Below, in pieces: positions 34,565 through 43,197 of a stretch of 64,000 nucleotides of DNA. The stretch's first letter is position 1. Each line of letters begins with the position of its first letter. The position numbers were made by a program, and so were the translations under genes. The notes under the pieces were generated by a model. That model did not search any database and had not been told where the DNA came from. It was given only the letters and a program-made list of their open reading frames with translations. The stretch lies in assembly GCF_000244955.1 (NCBI RefSeq), contig NZ_CM001439.1, positions 3,702,543 to 3,766,542 on the forward strand. The letters are read 5' to 3'. Origin of the DNA: Saccharomonospora marina XMU15 (lineage in GTDB: Bacteria; Actinomycetota; Actinomycetes; Mycobacteriales; Pseudonocardiaceae).

Positions 34565-35056
34565 ATGTCCGTCACCGACGAACTGCTCGCCAACAACGCC
34601 GAATACGCGCGGACGTTCTCCGGTCCGCTTCCGCTGCCGCCTAGCAAGCGCGTCGCGATCGTGGCGTGCATGGACGCCCGCCTCAACGTCTACGGCGCGC
34701 TCGGGCTCGCCGAGGGCGAGGCCCACGTGATCCGCAACGCAGGCGGGGTCGTCACCGAGGACGAGATCCGATCGCTGGCCATCAGCCAGCGGCTGCTGGG
34801 CACCGAGGAGATCATCCTCATCCACCACACCGACTGCGGCATGCTGACCTTCACCGACGACGAGTTCAAGCGGTCGATCCAGGACGAGGTCGGCATCAAA
34901 CCGCCGTGGGCCGCCGAGGCGTTCGACGACGTGGAGACCGACGTGCGCCAGTCGATGGCCCGCATCAACAAAAGTCCCTTCATCCCGAGGAAGGAGTCCG
35001 TGCGGGGCTTCGTGTTCGACGTGGCGACCGGAAGGCTCAGCGAGGTGAGCACGTAG
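34565..35056 (+). CDS. Beta-class carbonic anhydrase
   Basis: 163 aa. Zinc ligands are C35 with D37 and R39 (CMDAR), and H88/C91 in HHTDCG, a complete beta-carbonic-anhydrase site. It hydrates CO2 to bicarbonate in the cytoplasm. The length is at the short end of the family, and the C-terminal IPRKESVRGFVFDVATGRL is typical of the small Rv1284-like branch. It has a GGGAGG ribosome site and follows the sulfatase by 87 bases, so co-transcription is possible but not evident. Confidence 0.92.
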   Translation: MSVTDELLANNAEYARTFSGPLPLPPSKRVAIVACMDARLNVYGALGLAEGEAHVIRNAGGVVTEDEIRSLAISQRLLGTEEIILIHHTDCGMLTFTDDEFKRSIQDEVGIKPPWAAEAFDDVETDVRQSMARINKSPFIPRKESVRGFVFDVATGRLSEVST

Positions 35057-35161
35057 CCGCGGTGACGTTCTGCGACACCGACCCACCCGCATGGAGTATT
35101 GATCACCTTCCGGGTCCGGGCCAGCCTCATACGCACGCTCGCCGAGGATTGGGGCTACTGG

Positions 35162-36040
35162 ATGCGGAGACTGCCGGCGCTGCTGCTTGCCACCTTCGCT
35201 GCACTGGTCCCGACCACCGCACCGGCGGCGGCTGAGGAGACCGGGCCGCCGCAACGCCACTTCGCCGCGGCGCTGGCCTACTCACTGGCGCATCCGGACG
35301 CGATCCCGGCGGGTGCCAACGACTTCTCGTGCGAACCGAGCCGGCAGCACCCCAACCCGGTGGTGCTGGTGCACGGCACGTTCGAGAACCGCTACGACAA
35401 CTGGGCCGCGCTGTCACCGCTGCTGGCCGCGCAGGGGTACTGCGTGTTCGCGCTCAACTACGGGGGCGCGGCAGGTAACCCCATCCAGGGCACCGGCGAC
35501 ATCGCCACCTCGGCCCAGGAACTGGCCGCGTTCGTCTCCGAGGTGCTGGTGGCAACCGGAGCGCAGCGGGTCGATCTGGTCGGGCACTCGCAGGGCGGGA
35601 TGATGCCGAGGTACTACCTCAAGCACCTCAATGGCTCCTCGCGAGTGGACAACCTGGTGGCGCTCACCCCTTCCAACCACGGAACCACGCTGTTCGGACT
35701 GGCGAACCTGCTGGCACTGTTCCCGCCGGACCTGGTGGACCTCTTCTGCGCCGCGTGCAGGCAGCAGGTCGCGGGCTCGGACTTCGTCACCGAACTGAAC
35801 TCCGGCGGCGAAACCGACCCGGCCGTCGACTACACGGTGATCGCCACCCGCTACGACGAGGTGGTGACGCCTTACACGTCCTCGTTCCTCGAGCAGGCGC
35901 CGAACGTGGAAAACCTGCTGCTGCAGGACTTCTGCCCGGCCGACTTCACCGAGCACGTCGGCATCTCCTACAACGAGGCGGCGATGCGACTGACGCTGAA
36001 CGCGCTGGACCCGGAGAACGCGGTGCAGCCCTCGTGCTGA
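35162..36040 (+). CDS. Secreted triacylglycerol lipase-type alpha/beta hydrolase
   Basis: 292 aa. The ATG at 35162 gives a signal peptide (MRRLPALLLATFAALVPTTAPAAA, cleavage near residue 24). The oxyanion-hole HG is at 71-72 (VVLVHGTFENRYDNW), and the nucleophile is S143 in LVGHSQGGM. An acid and a His near the end (DYTVIATRYDEVV, FTEHVGI) complete the triad. Cysteines at 57, 94 and several near the C terminus can form disulfides, consistent with export. It resembles the Propionibacterium/Streptomyces lipase family of actinobacteria. Confidence 0.87.
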   Translation: MRRLPALLLATFAALVPTTAPAAAEETGPPQRHFAAALAYSLAHPDAIPAGANDFSCEPSRQHPNPVVLVHGTFENRYDNWAALSPLLAAQGYCVFALNYGGAAGNPIQGTGDIATSAQELAAFVSEVLVATGAQRVDLVGHSQGGMMPRYYLKHLNGSSRVDNLVALTPSNHGTTLFGLANLLALFPPDLVDLFCAACRQQVAGSDFVTELNSGGETDPAVDYTVIATRYDEVVTPYTSSFLEQAPNVENLLLQDFCPADFTEHVGISYNEAAMRLTLNALDPENAVQPSC

Positions 36041-36047
36041 GCGGCGA

Positions 36048-36836
36048 TCAGGGTTCGTAGCGGGCGTTGCGGTCCACGGCGAGGTAGATGTCGTTCGCTA
36101 TCGGGTTGCGCCGTTCCTCGGCCAGTTGACCGAGCAGCCCTGCCGCGCGGGCCAGCAGGGCGAAGCCGCGCAGCAGTTCCACCGGCAGACCCAGGTCGGC
36201 CAGCGCGGCACCGCAAACACCGGCCCCGTTGAGCGGCAGGTCCCTGCCGAGGATGTCGGGAGCCACGCGGCCGACGGCCTCGAACAGTGCCAGGTGCGGG
36301 CCGTAGCAGCCCTCCTGCCTCGCGATGCTCATGATGACCGGCGTGCGGGGGTCGGCCCGCTTGTGCACCGGGTGCCCCAGCCCTGGAACGAGCTGACGAT
36401 CCTGCCTGCGCTGCCGCACCGCCTGCCGCGCGAGGTCGTCCCATCCGGCGTCGGTGTCGGGCAGCGGCTCGCCCGCCTGCTGCAGTACCTCGGCGAGGAA
36501 CTTGCCGGTGTCCTCGGTGACGCCGAGGAACCGCGAGCCGCCGCCGAGCAGGCCTGCCGCGAGCGCACCCTGGATCGACTCCGGCGCCGACAGCAGCGTC
36601 AACCTGGCTGCGATGGCTGTGGGGGTGAAGCCGTGGTCGGCCAGTGCCACCAGCACCGTCTCGAACACCCGCACCTCGCCCGGCCCCGGCCTACGCCCCG
36701 CGACGAGCCAGAACGCCAGCTCACCGAAGCCGACCTTGCCCATCAACTCGCCCGCGAGGTCGTGGCCAAGCAGGGTGATCGTGTCGGCGTCGGAAGTGCC
36801 CAGCGAGGTGGGATAGCCCGCGTCCGGTGTGCTCAT
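36048..36836 (-). CDS. Citryl-CoA lyase / citrate-synthase-like protein
   Basis: 262 aa, shorter than citrate synthase (~430) and matching the length of stand-alone citryl-CoA-lyase-type proteins. The active-site region is present: GLGHPVHK with H155, plus ALADHG in which H68 corresponds to the other catalytic His. It could cleave or form a C-C bond in an acyl-CoA such as citryl- or malyl-CoA-like thioester. The start overlaps the stop of the CaiB gene upstream (ATGA), so the two form an operon: a CoA transferase to activate an acid and a lyase to split it. Confidence 0.78.
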   Translation of the reverse strand: MSTPDAGYPTSLGTSDADTITLLGHDLAGELMGKVGFGELAFWLVAGRRPGPGEVRVFETVLVALADHGFTPTAIAARLTLLSAPESIQGALAAGLLGGGSRFLGVTEDTGKFLAEVLQQAGEPLPDTDAGWDDLARQAVRQRRQDRQLVPGLGHPVHKRADPRTPVIMSIARQEGCYGPHLALFEAVGRVAPDILGRDLPLNGAGVCGAALADLGLPVELLRGFALLARAAGLLGQLAEERRNPIANDIYLAVDRNARYEP

Positions 36837-38017
36837 CTGTCTGTCTCCTCCTCGCCCGCGACCGGCTCACTCAGCCAGGCACGGATCTCGTCGCCGTGTT
36901 CGTCCAGCGCGGGCGGCGCGAGCTGGTGTCTGGTCGCCAGAGCACTGAACGTGATGGGGTTGCGGATCACCGGCACGGCACGCTCACCGTCGCCCACCTC
37001 GACCACCGGATCGAGCCCCAGCTCCCGCGCGAGGGCGACGCCGCCGTCGACATGGTTGATGGGCCCGCACGGCACACCAGCGGCCGACAGCCGCTTGAAC
37101 CACTCGTCGGCGCCGCGCTGCCGCAGCTTCTCCACCAGCAACGGGCGAAGCTCATCACGGTTACGGGTACGGTCCTCGTTGGTGGCGAACCGCGCGTCCT
37201 CGGGCAGCCCGTCCAGTCCGAGTTCGGCGCACAGCCTGCGGAACTGCCCGTTGTTGCCCGCGATGACGATGAGGTCCTTGTCCGCGGTGGGCAACGGCTC
37301 GTACGGGAACAGGCTGGGGTGCGCGTTGCCCATCCGGTGTGGAACCACACCGCCCGCCACGTAGGCGGAGGTGTGGTTCACCAGTCCGGAAAGCGCCGAG
37401 GACAGCAGGTTGACCTCGACGTGCTGGCCCGCGCCGGTGGCGGCGCGGTGGTGCAGCGCGGTGAGGATGCCGATGGCGGCGTGCATGCCCGTCATCACGT
37501 CGAACACCGAGATCCCGGCGCGGTAGGGCGGCCCTTCGGGGTCGCCGGTGAGGCTCATCAGGCCCGACGCGGCCTGCACGAGCAGGTCGTAGCCGGGCAG
37601 CGACGCTCCACCCGCGGTGCCGAAGCCGCTGATGGACGCGTAGATCACCCCGGGGTTGTCGGCGCTGACGGTGTCGTAGTCCAGCCCGAAGCGGGCCAGC
37701 CCGCCAGGCTTGAAGTTCTCGATCACGATGTCGGCGCGGGCCGCGAGTCGCCGAGCCATGGCGAGGTCGCCCTCGTCGGTGAAGTCGAGCGCGATCGAGC
37801 GCTTGTTGCGGTTGATGCCGAGGTAGTAGGTCGAGACGCCGTCGCGCTCCGGAGGCACCCAGGTGCGGGTGTCGTCACCGCCCGGCGACTCCACCTTGAT
37901 CACCTCCGCGCCGAGGTCACCGAGCAGCATGGTGGCGTAGGGCCCGGCGAGCACCCGGGAGAAGTCGGCGATCAGCAGTCCTTGTAGCGGGCTTGGCGCA
38001 CCGGGTGTGGCGGTCAT
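36833..38017 (-). CDS. CaiB/BaiF family CoA-transferase
   Basis: 394 aa. The ATG at 38017 is the first good start (MTATPGAPSPLQGLLIADFSRVLAGPYATMLLGDLGAEVIKVE is the family opening, residues 1-43). The family-typical YDLLVQAASGLMSLTGDPEGPP contains the catalytic Asp. It moves CoA from one carboxylic acid to another; substrate not inferable beyond a small diacid or aromatic acid. Divergent from the intradiol dioxygenase operon across a ~200-base region with two composite GTCCG/CGGAC operators. It is translationally coupled to the citryl-CoA-lyase-like gene. Confidence 0.9.
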   Translation of the reverse strand: MTATPGAPSPLQGLLIADFSRVLAGPYATMLLGDLGAEVIKVESPGGDDTRTWVPPERDGVSTYYLGINRNKRSIALDFTDEGDLAMARRLAARADIVIENFKPGGLARFGLDYDTVSADNPGVIYASISGFGTAGGASLPGYDLLVQAASGLMSLTGDPEGPPYRAGISVFDVMTGMHAAIGILTALHHRAATGAGQHVEVNLLSSALSGLVNHTSAYVAGGVVPHRMGNAHPSLFPYEPLPTADKDLIVIAGNNGQFRRLCAELGLDGLPEDARFATNEDRTRNRDELRPLLVEKLRQRGADEWFKRLSAAGVPCGPINHVDGGVALARELGLDPVVEVGDGERAVPVIRNPITFSALATRHQLAPPALDEHGDEIRAWLSEPVAGEEETDR

Positions 38018-38067
38018 CTGAAAGCTGAGCCTCTCGCTGTCGACTGATTCCGACTGGTCCAACGCAT

Positions 38068-38091
38068 GTCCGTATGCCGGACCTCTGTCCG
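38068..38091. promoter_or_regulatory. Composite operator, copy A (GTCCG-N5-CGGAC-N4-GTCCG)
   Basis: GTCCG (38068-38072), CGGAC (38078-38082) and GTCCG (38087-38091) lie 51-74 bases upstream of the CaiB start. Copy B, 98 bases away, has the identical spacing, which makes chance unlikely. A probable ligand for the nearby IclR-type regulator. Confidence 0.65.
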
Positions 38092-38165
38092 CATCATGGT
38101 GCGCGGCGAGGTGAGGGTGTGTCAAACCGTGGGGGTTGCCCGCGCCCCGGGACTGTGGCAACAAT

Positions 38166-38189
38166 GTCCGTCACACGGACTAGTGTCCG
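38166..38189. promoter_or_regulatory. Composite operator, copy B, overlapping the dioxygenase promoter
   Basis: GTCCG (38166-38170), CGGAC (38176-38180) and GTCCG (38185-38189), with the same N5 and N4 spacers as copy A. TAGTGT (38181-38186) could be the -10 box of the intradiol dioxygenase operon, so a bound regulator would block RNA polymerase. It ends 25 bases before the ATG. Confidence 0.65.
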
Positions 38190-38214
38190 ACACATCTGGG
38201 ACAGAGGAAGACCG

Positions 38215-39084
38215 ATGGCTTTCGTCAACGAGGACAACATCACCGACCTCGCGGTGCGGCGCTGGGCCACCGCGCACCCCGATCGCCTCGCCGAACTGAT
38301 GACCGCGCTGGTGCGGCACGTGCACGAGTTCGCGCGGGAGGTGGGACTCACCGAACAGGAATGGGCCGCGGCGATGGAATGGCTGGCCGCCACCGGACGG
38401 ATCAGCGACGACAAGCGGCAGGAGTTCATCCTCTGCTCCGACGTGCTCGGGCTGAGCACACTGGTGGTGCAGCTCAACAACCGCTTCTCCGAGCAGGCGA
38501 CGCCCGCCACCGTGCTCGGCCCGTTCCACATCGAAGGCTCACCGGAGGCGGAGTTCGGCCAGGACATGTCCGACGGCCTGCCGGGAACCCCGCTGTTCAT
38601 CACCGGCACCGTCACCGGCACCGACGGCAAGCCCGTACCCGGCGCCGTGCTCGACGTGTGGCAGGCCGACGCCGAGGGCACCTACGAGGCCCAGCTGCCC
38701 GAGGTCGACGAGGCGAGGTTGCGCGCGAAGTACCGCGCCCGCGACGACGGCAGCTACTGCGTGCGCACCATCGCCCCGCTGGGCTACTCGATCCCCATGG
38801 ACGGCCCGGTCGGCGAACTGATCGGCACGACCGAGATCAGCCACTTCCGCCCCGCCCACGTGCACTTCCTCATCGACGAACCCGGCTACGCCAGGCTCAT
38901 CACCCACCTGTTCCAGCAGGGCGCCGACTACCTCGACACCGATGTCGTGTTCGGCACCAAGGACGCGCTGGTGGTGCCGTTCGTGGAGAAGCAGCCCGGC
39001 GAAACACCCGACGGCGGCAGCATCGACGTGCCCTACCTGCACGCCGAGTTCGACTTCGTCCTCGATGGCGAGGTGAGCACCTGA
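38215..39084 (+). CDS. Intradiol ring-cleavage dioxygenase (catechol/hydroxyquinol 1,2-dioxygenase type)
   Basis: 289 aa with an AGAGGAAG ribosome site. The N-terminal ~95 residues are the helical dimerisation domain and LGPFHIEGSP starts the catalytic domain. The four Fe(III) ligands are all present: Y157 (GTYEAQ), Y191 (PLGYSIP), H215 and H217 (RPAHVHF). It should open a catechol or hydroxyquinol between the hydroxyls to a muconate. Divergent from the CaiB gene and co-directional with a DoxX gene whose start overlaps its stop (TGATGG). The hydroxyquinol group is favoured by the length, but the exact substrate cannot be read. Confidence 0.9.
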   Translation: MAFVNEDNITDLAVRRWATAHPDRLAELMTALVRHVHEFAREVGLTEQEWAAAMEWLAATGRISDDKRQEFILCSDVLGLSTLVVQLNNRFSEQATPATVLGPFHIEGSPEAEFGQDMSDGLPGTPLFITGTVTGTDGKPVPGAVLDVWQADAEGTYEAQLPEVDEARLRAKYRARDDGSYCVRTIAPLGYSIPMDGPVGELIGTTEISHFRPAHVHFLIDEPGYARLITHLFQQGADYLDTDVVFGTKDALVVPFVEKQPGETPDGGSIDVPYLHAEFDFVLDGEVST

Positions 39085-39617
39085 TGGACCTGGCGCTGTT
39101 GCTGCTTCGGCTGCTGCTCGCCGCGCTGCTGTTCGGGCACAGCACGCAGAAACTGTTCGGCTGGTTCGGCGGCGCGGGTCGCGAGGGCACCGCCGCCGTG
39201 TTCGAGAAGTGGGGCTTCGTGCCGGGCAGGCGCATGGTGCTGGTGGCCGCGGTCGCCGAACTCGCGGGCGCGGGTTCGATCGCGGCCGGGCTGCTCACCC
39301 CCGCGGGCAGTGCCGTGGTGATCGGCACCATGGCCGTCGCCGCCGCGGCCACGGCTCCCAACGGGTTCTGGGCACAGCAGGGTGGCTGCGAGGTGCCGTT
39401 CACCTACGGCGCACTCGCCGCCGTGCTGGCGTTCTCGGGGCCCGGTGCACTTTCGCTGGACGCCGCACTCGGGCTGTCGCGGCCGTGGGAGCTGCCCTCC
39501 TACGTGTGGGGCCTGGCCGCGCTGCTGGTCGGCCTTGCCGCCGCCACCGTGCCGCTGACCATGCGCGCCCGCGTCGTGCGGTCGCGCGGAACCGATCACA
39601 ACGAGGTGAAGACATGA
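39084..39617 (+). CDS. DoxX-family membrane protein
   Basis: 177 aa. Four predicted spans starting with LALLLLRLLLAALLFGHSTQKLFGWFGG, which is the DoxX signature (GHSTQKLFGWFGG). The protein has a C-terminal basic tail. DoxX proteins form part of membrane quinone or thiosulfate-linked redox complexes and also appear in aromatic catabolic operons, where they may feed electrons from the pathway. It overlaps the dioxygenase stop by one base and the amidohydrolase start by four, so it is translated in one coupled series. Confidence 0.88.
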   Translation: MDLALLLLRLLLAALLFGHSTQKLFGWFGGAGREGTAAVFEKWGFVPGRRMVLVAAVAELAGAGSIAAGLLTPAGSAVVIGTMAVAAAATAPNGFWAQQGGCEVPFTYGALAAVLAFSGPGALSLDAALGLSRPWELPSYVWGLAALLVGLAAATVPLTMRARVVRSRGTDHNEVKT

Positions 39618-41086
39618 CCACCACACCGCTGCCGGAGCGGTTCGCGCACGGCCGCCCCATCCTGTTCCGCGACGCCACAGTGCTGTCGATGGACCCGGCG
39701 ATCGGCGTCCTCGACGGCGGCGACGTGCTCGTCAGGGGTGAGCGGATCGAATCGGTCGGGCGCGAGTTGCCCGCACCGGACGACGCCGAGGTGATCGACT
39801 GCTCCGGCGGCATCCTCATGCCCGGCATGGTGGACACCCACCGGCACATGTGGCAGACCGCGTTGCGTGGCTTCGGCGCGGACTGGACGCTGTCGCAGTA
39901 CTTCGTGTTCTACTACCTGAACTGGGGCAAGATCTTCCGCCCCGAGGACATCCACGCGGGCAACCTGCTTTCCGCGATCGAGGCCGTCGACGCCGGAGTC
40001 ACCACCACGCTGGACTGGTCGCACGGGCTGTGGACCCCCGAGCACGGCGACGCCGCGGTGGAGGCGCTGCGCGCGGTGCCCGGCCGGTTCGTGCTGGCCT
40101 ACGGCAACCTGCTCGGCGCCCCGTGGGAGTGGACGAACTCCCCCGACTTCCGGGCCTTCGTCGACCGCAACTTCACCTCCCGCGACGACATGCTCGGCCT
40201 GCAACTGGCCTTCGACGTCACCGGCGACGCCGCATTCCCGGAGAAGAAGGCGTTCGAAGCCGCCGCCGAGCTGGACCTGCCGGTGACCACGCACGCGGGA
40301 GTGTGGGGCGCCACCGGCGACAGCGGCATCGAGCTGATGTGGGAACACGGCTTCATGAACCCGCGCGTCACCTACGTGCACTCCTGCTGCCTCAGTGAGG
40401 ACTCCTACCAGCGCATCGCGGCCTCCGGCGGCGCGGCTTCCGTGGCGACCGAGAGCGAGCAGAGCGCGGGGCAGGGCTACCCGCCGAGCTGGCGGCTGCG
40501 CAGGCACGGCATCCCGGTTTCGCTGTCGATGGACACCAGCGTGTGGTGGAGCGCCGACCTGTTCTCGGCCATGCGGGCGACGCTGTCGGCCGACCGTTCC
40601 CGCGAGCACCTCGAGGCGCAGGCCGCCAACGAGACCGTGGTACACAACAGGTTGCGCGCCGAGCACGTCGTGGAGTGGGCCACCATGGGCGGGGCGAGGA
40701 CACTCGGCCTGCAGGACGTGATCGGCTCGCTCACCCCCGGCAAGAAGGCCGACGTCGTGCTCGTCAAGAACGACCGCTCGCCGGTGATGTTCCCGATCCT
40801 GCACCCCTACGGGCACGTGGTGTTCCAGGCGGGCAGGGGCGACGTGCACACGGTGCTCGTCAACGGCCGGGTGGTCAAGCACGAGCACCAACTGCTCGGC
40901 ATCGACCTGACCGCCGCGCGCGCCGAGGTGGAGCGCACCGTGGAGTTCACCCGCGCGGAACTGGGCGAGGACACCTGGACCGAGTGCATGCGGCCGGAGA
41001 TTCCGGAGACCGAGTTGATCCCCAACCCCTACACCTACAGCGAGTACCGGGGCGAGGGTGTCGCCGTGCGCCGCGAGCGGGCATGA
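39614..41086 (+). CDS. Metal-dependent amidohydrolase (ATZ/TRZ/cytosine-deaminase-like)
   Basis: 490 aa. The TIM-barrel metal motif is H76-R-H78 (MVDTHRHMWQ), followed by further ligands in VTTHAGVWG, YVHSC and SMDTS. The N- and C-terminal beta-sandwich parts (ATVLSMDPAIGVLDGGDVLVRG at the start; ADVVLVKNDRSPVMFP near the end) are typical of the subtype that deaminates or dechlorinates heterocycles. It may hydrolyse an amide or amino group on an aromatic or N-heterocyclic compound before ring cleavage. ATG overlaps the DoxX stop (ATGA). Substrate unknown. Confidence 0.85.
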   Translation: MTTTPLPERFAHGRPILFRDATVLSMDPAIGVLDGGDVLVRGERIESVGRELPAPDDAEVIDCSGGILMPGMVDTHRHMWQTALRGFGADWTLSQYFVFYYLNWGKIFRPEDIHAGNLLSAIEAVDAGVTTTLDWSHGLWTPEHGDAAVEALRAVPGRFVLAYGNLLGAPWEWTNSPDFRAFVDRNFTSRDDMLGLQLAFDVTGDAAFPEKKAFEAAAELDLPVTTHAGVWGATGDSGIELMWEHGFMNPRVTYVHSCCLSEDSYQRIAASGGAASVATESEQSAGQGYPPSWRLRRHGIPVSLSMDTSVWWSADLFSAMRATLSADRSREHLEAQAANETVVHNRLRAEHVVEWATMGGARTLGLQDVIGSLTPGKKADVVLVKNDRSPVMFPILHPYGHVVFQAGRGDVHTVLVNGRVVKHEHQLLGIDLTAARAEVERTVEFTRAELGEDTWTECMRPEIPETELIPNPYTYSEYRGEGVAVRRERA

Positions 41087-41178
41087 CCGGGCCGGATACA
41101 GTGTCCGGTGACCATCCGGTGGGCGGGCGGCCCCCCGGCCGCCCGCTCCCCGTCCCGCACCCCCCGGAAGGACGACCG

Positions 41179-41988
41179 ATGCGCCGGGAAGCCCGCCCGG
41201 ACTTCATCGAGGCGCTCGCACGCGGCCTCGACGTGCTCCGCGGCTTCCAGCCGGGCAAGCCGCACATGACGCTGAGCGAGGTGGCCGCGCAGGCGGGCCT
41301 GGCCCGGCCCACCGCCCGCCGCATCCTGATCACGCTGGAGGAGCTGGGGTACGTGCGCGGCGGCGACACCGGGTTCAGCCTCACCCCGCGCGTGCTGGAG
41401 CTGGGCATGGCCTACATCGGCTCGACCAACGTGTGGGAGCTGGCGCAGCCGCACCTGCGTGACCTGGTGGACCGCACCGGCGAGTCCTGCTCGATGGCGC
41501 AACTGGACGGCTCCGACATCGTCTACGTCGCCAGGGTGGCGGTACCCAAACTCGTGACGCTCGCGGTCACGATCGGCACCCGGTTCCCGGCGGCGCAGAC
41601 CTCGCTTGGCAAGGTGTTGCTCGCCGCGCTTGAGGAGTCCGAACTGGACCGGGTGCTCGCAACCCCCAGCCGATCCGGTATCGAACCGCGCTGGAACCCG
41701 TCAAGGGACGAACTGGAGGAGACGCTGCGGGAGGTGCGCGCCAGAGGCTGGGCGGTGACCGACCAGGACCTCGCGCTGGGCATCCGGTCAGTGGCCGCGC
41801 CGGTGCGCAACGGGCAGGGCCGCACGGTGGCCGCCGTCAACGTCAACGCGCACGCCGCGGAGACGTCCGTGGAACACCTCGTGGAGGCCCACCTGCCGCT
41901 GCTGCTGCGCGCCGCCAGCTCGATCAGCGCCGACTGGACCGCGTGGGAGTCGCGGCCCATCGCCACGGTGCCGGTGCCCGCGGGCTGA
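41179..41988 (+). CDS. IclR-family transcriptional regulator (PcaR/PobR type)
   Basis: 269 aa from the ATG at 41179, which has GGAAGGAC upstream; an in-frame ATG at 41083 would add 32 proline-rich residues that the family lacks. The winged helix-turn-helix is residues ~10-70 (LSEVAAQAGLARPTARRILITLEELGYV), and the effector domain contains GRLS/TSLGKVLLAALEE-like LGKVLLAAL and VAAPVRNGQGRTVAAVNV. This group (PcaU/PcaR/CatR-like) controls beta-ketoadipate genes. It is probably the regulator of the composite operators in front of its own operon; a GTCCGG also lies in its leader (~41102). Confidence 0.9.
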   Translation: MRREARPDFIEALARGLDVLRGFQPGKPHMTLSEVAAQAGLARPTARRILITLEELGYVRGGDTGFSLTPRVLELGMAYIGSTNVWELAQPHLRDLVDRTGESCSMAQLDGSDIVYVARVAVPKLVTLAVTIGTRFPAAQTSLGKVLLAALEESELDRVLATPSRSGIEPRWNPSRDELEETLREVRARGWAVTDQDLALGIRSVAAPVRNGQGRTVAAVNVNAHAAETSVEHLVEAHLPLLLRAASSISADWTAWESRPIATVPVPAG

Positions 41989-42004
41989 CCCGCAGGCGAG
42001 GCGC

Positions 42005-42760
42005 TCAGCGCAGCAGCCCTCCCCCGTCGTAGACGAGGCTCTGGCCCGTCATGAGCTCGCCGTCGTCACCGGCGAGGTAGGCGATGAGCCCGGCGAAGTG
42101 TTGCGGGGTGACCTCCTCGCGGATGGCCTGCTGCTGCCTGGTTCTTTCGAACACCTCGTCGGTGGAGTGAGCGCGGGTACCCGGCGTGGGCACCTGCGCG
42201 GGCATCACCGCGTTGACCGTGATGCCGTGCTCGCCGAGTTCGCGGGCCAGCACGCGCGTCATCGACACCAGCGCACCCTTGCTCGCCACGTAGGCGAGCT
42301 GGCCCGGCGCACCCGTGAACGCGGTGCGCGAGGCGACGTTGACCACCCTGCCCCGGTGCCGGGACGCCGACAAGTCGGCCAGGCACGCCTGCGTCAGGTG
42401 CAGCGCCCCCACCGCGTTGACCCCGAAGAAGCGGTGCATGTCCTGCGCGGTGGTGTGTTCGAAACCGGCACGGCCGGACAGCAGGCCTGCGTTGTTCACC
42501 AGCACGTCCACCGCGCCCAGTTCGGCTCGGACCTCGGCGATCACCGCGGCGACCCGGTCGGCGTCGGCAACGTCGCATCGCCATGCGCGCACCGGCCCTG
42601 GGCCGGTGGAGCCCACCTCGGCGAGGGTGTGGTCGGGCTCGGCGATGTCCAGCGCGGCGACGGCGGCGCCCTCCGCGGAGAGCCTGCGCACGATCGCGAC
42701 ACCGAGCCCGCCCGCGGCCCCGGTGACCACGGCGACGCGGCCGGACAGCCCGCCAGGCAT
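42005..42760 (-). CDS. Short-chain dehydrogenase/reductase
   Basis: 251 aa, classical SDR. NAD(P) motif TGAAGGLG at residues 13-20, NNAG at 89-92, catalytic S144, Y157 and K161 (YVASK). The aspartate in ALDIAEP after the second strand favours NAD. It probably oxidises an alcohol, or dehydrogenates a dihydrodiol, in the pathway. Convergent with the IclR gene (16-base gap) and 3 bases downstream of the muconolactone-isomerase stop. Confidence 0.88.
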   Translation of the reverse strand: MPGGLSGRVAVVTGAAGGLGVAIVRRLSAEGAAVAALDIAEPDHTLAEVGSTGPGPVRAWRCDVADADRVAAVIAEVRAELGAVDVLVNNAGLLSGRAGFEHTTAQDMHRFFGVNAVGALHLTQACLADLSASRHRGRVVNVASRTAFTGAPGQLAYVASKGALVSMTRVLARELGEHGITVNAVMPAQVPTPGTRAHSTDEVFERTRQQQAIREEVTPQHFAGLIAYLAGDDGELMTGQSLVYDGGGLLR

Positions 42761-42763
42761 GTC

Positions 42764-43039
42764 TCAGCGCTCCTGCGGGTGGGTCGCCAGCGGCTCGACG
42801 GTGACGTCCAGCCACGGCCACAGCGGCAGCGAGGCCAGCGCGTCGTGCAGCGCCGTGGCGTCGGGTGCCTCGAACAACCCGATCCAGCCCGTCCTGCCGG
42901 GCACGCGCCACAGCCGCTGCAGCGTGCCGTCCTCACGCAGCCGCACGGCGCGCTCCCGCTCCGCCGCGCGCAACTCGTTCCTGCGCTGCTCCGGCATGTC
43001 CGGTGGCAGGTTGTTGTCCGCCCGCACCAGGAATTCCAC
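42764..43039 (-). CDS. Muconolactone delta-isomerase family protein
   Basis: 91 aa from GTG, preceded by GGGAGTGGGAC. The N-terminal VEFLVRADNNLPPDMPEQ is the muconolactone isomerase signature and the length is that of the family (90-96). It shifts the double bond of muconolactone to 3-oxoadipate enol-lactone. A partner muconate cycloisomerase is not in the window. It lies 160 bases after the solute-binding protein stop, with a hairpin in between. Confidence 0.82.
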   Translation of the reverse strand: MEFLVRADNNLPPDMPEQRRNELRAAERERAVRLREDGTLQRLWRVPGRTGWIGLFEAPDATALHDALASLPLWPWLDVTVEPLATHPQER

Positions 43040-43082
43040 GTCCCACTCCCTCGCTGTGCCGCCAACGCCGCACACGGTAGGG

Positions 43083-43133
43083 CCTCGCCGGGCGAGGCGG
43101 CATCGCCTCGATGCCCCCTTTCGCCCGGCGAGG
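43083..43133. terminator. Hairpin between the solute-binding protein and isomerase genes
   Basis: A 12-bp stem (43083-43094 with 43122-43133) encloses a second AGGCG-GCAT-CGCCT hairpin. On the minus strand it would terminate the solute-binding protein mRNA, and could also attenuate or protect the isomerase/SDR transcript. Confidence 0.5.
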
Positions 43134-43197
43134 TGTCGCATGCCGGCTACGTCGTGTGTCGCAGAGGCGTCACGACCGGCCATGCGTCAGCTACCGG

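Noticed and set aside
36126..37364. 412-aa + strand ORF across the citryl-CoA-lyase and CaiB genes
   Set aside because: Antisense shadow; no ribosome site, domain or hydrophobicity pattern.
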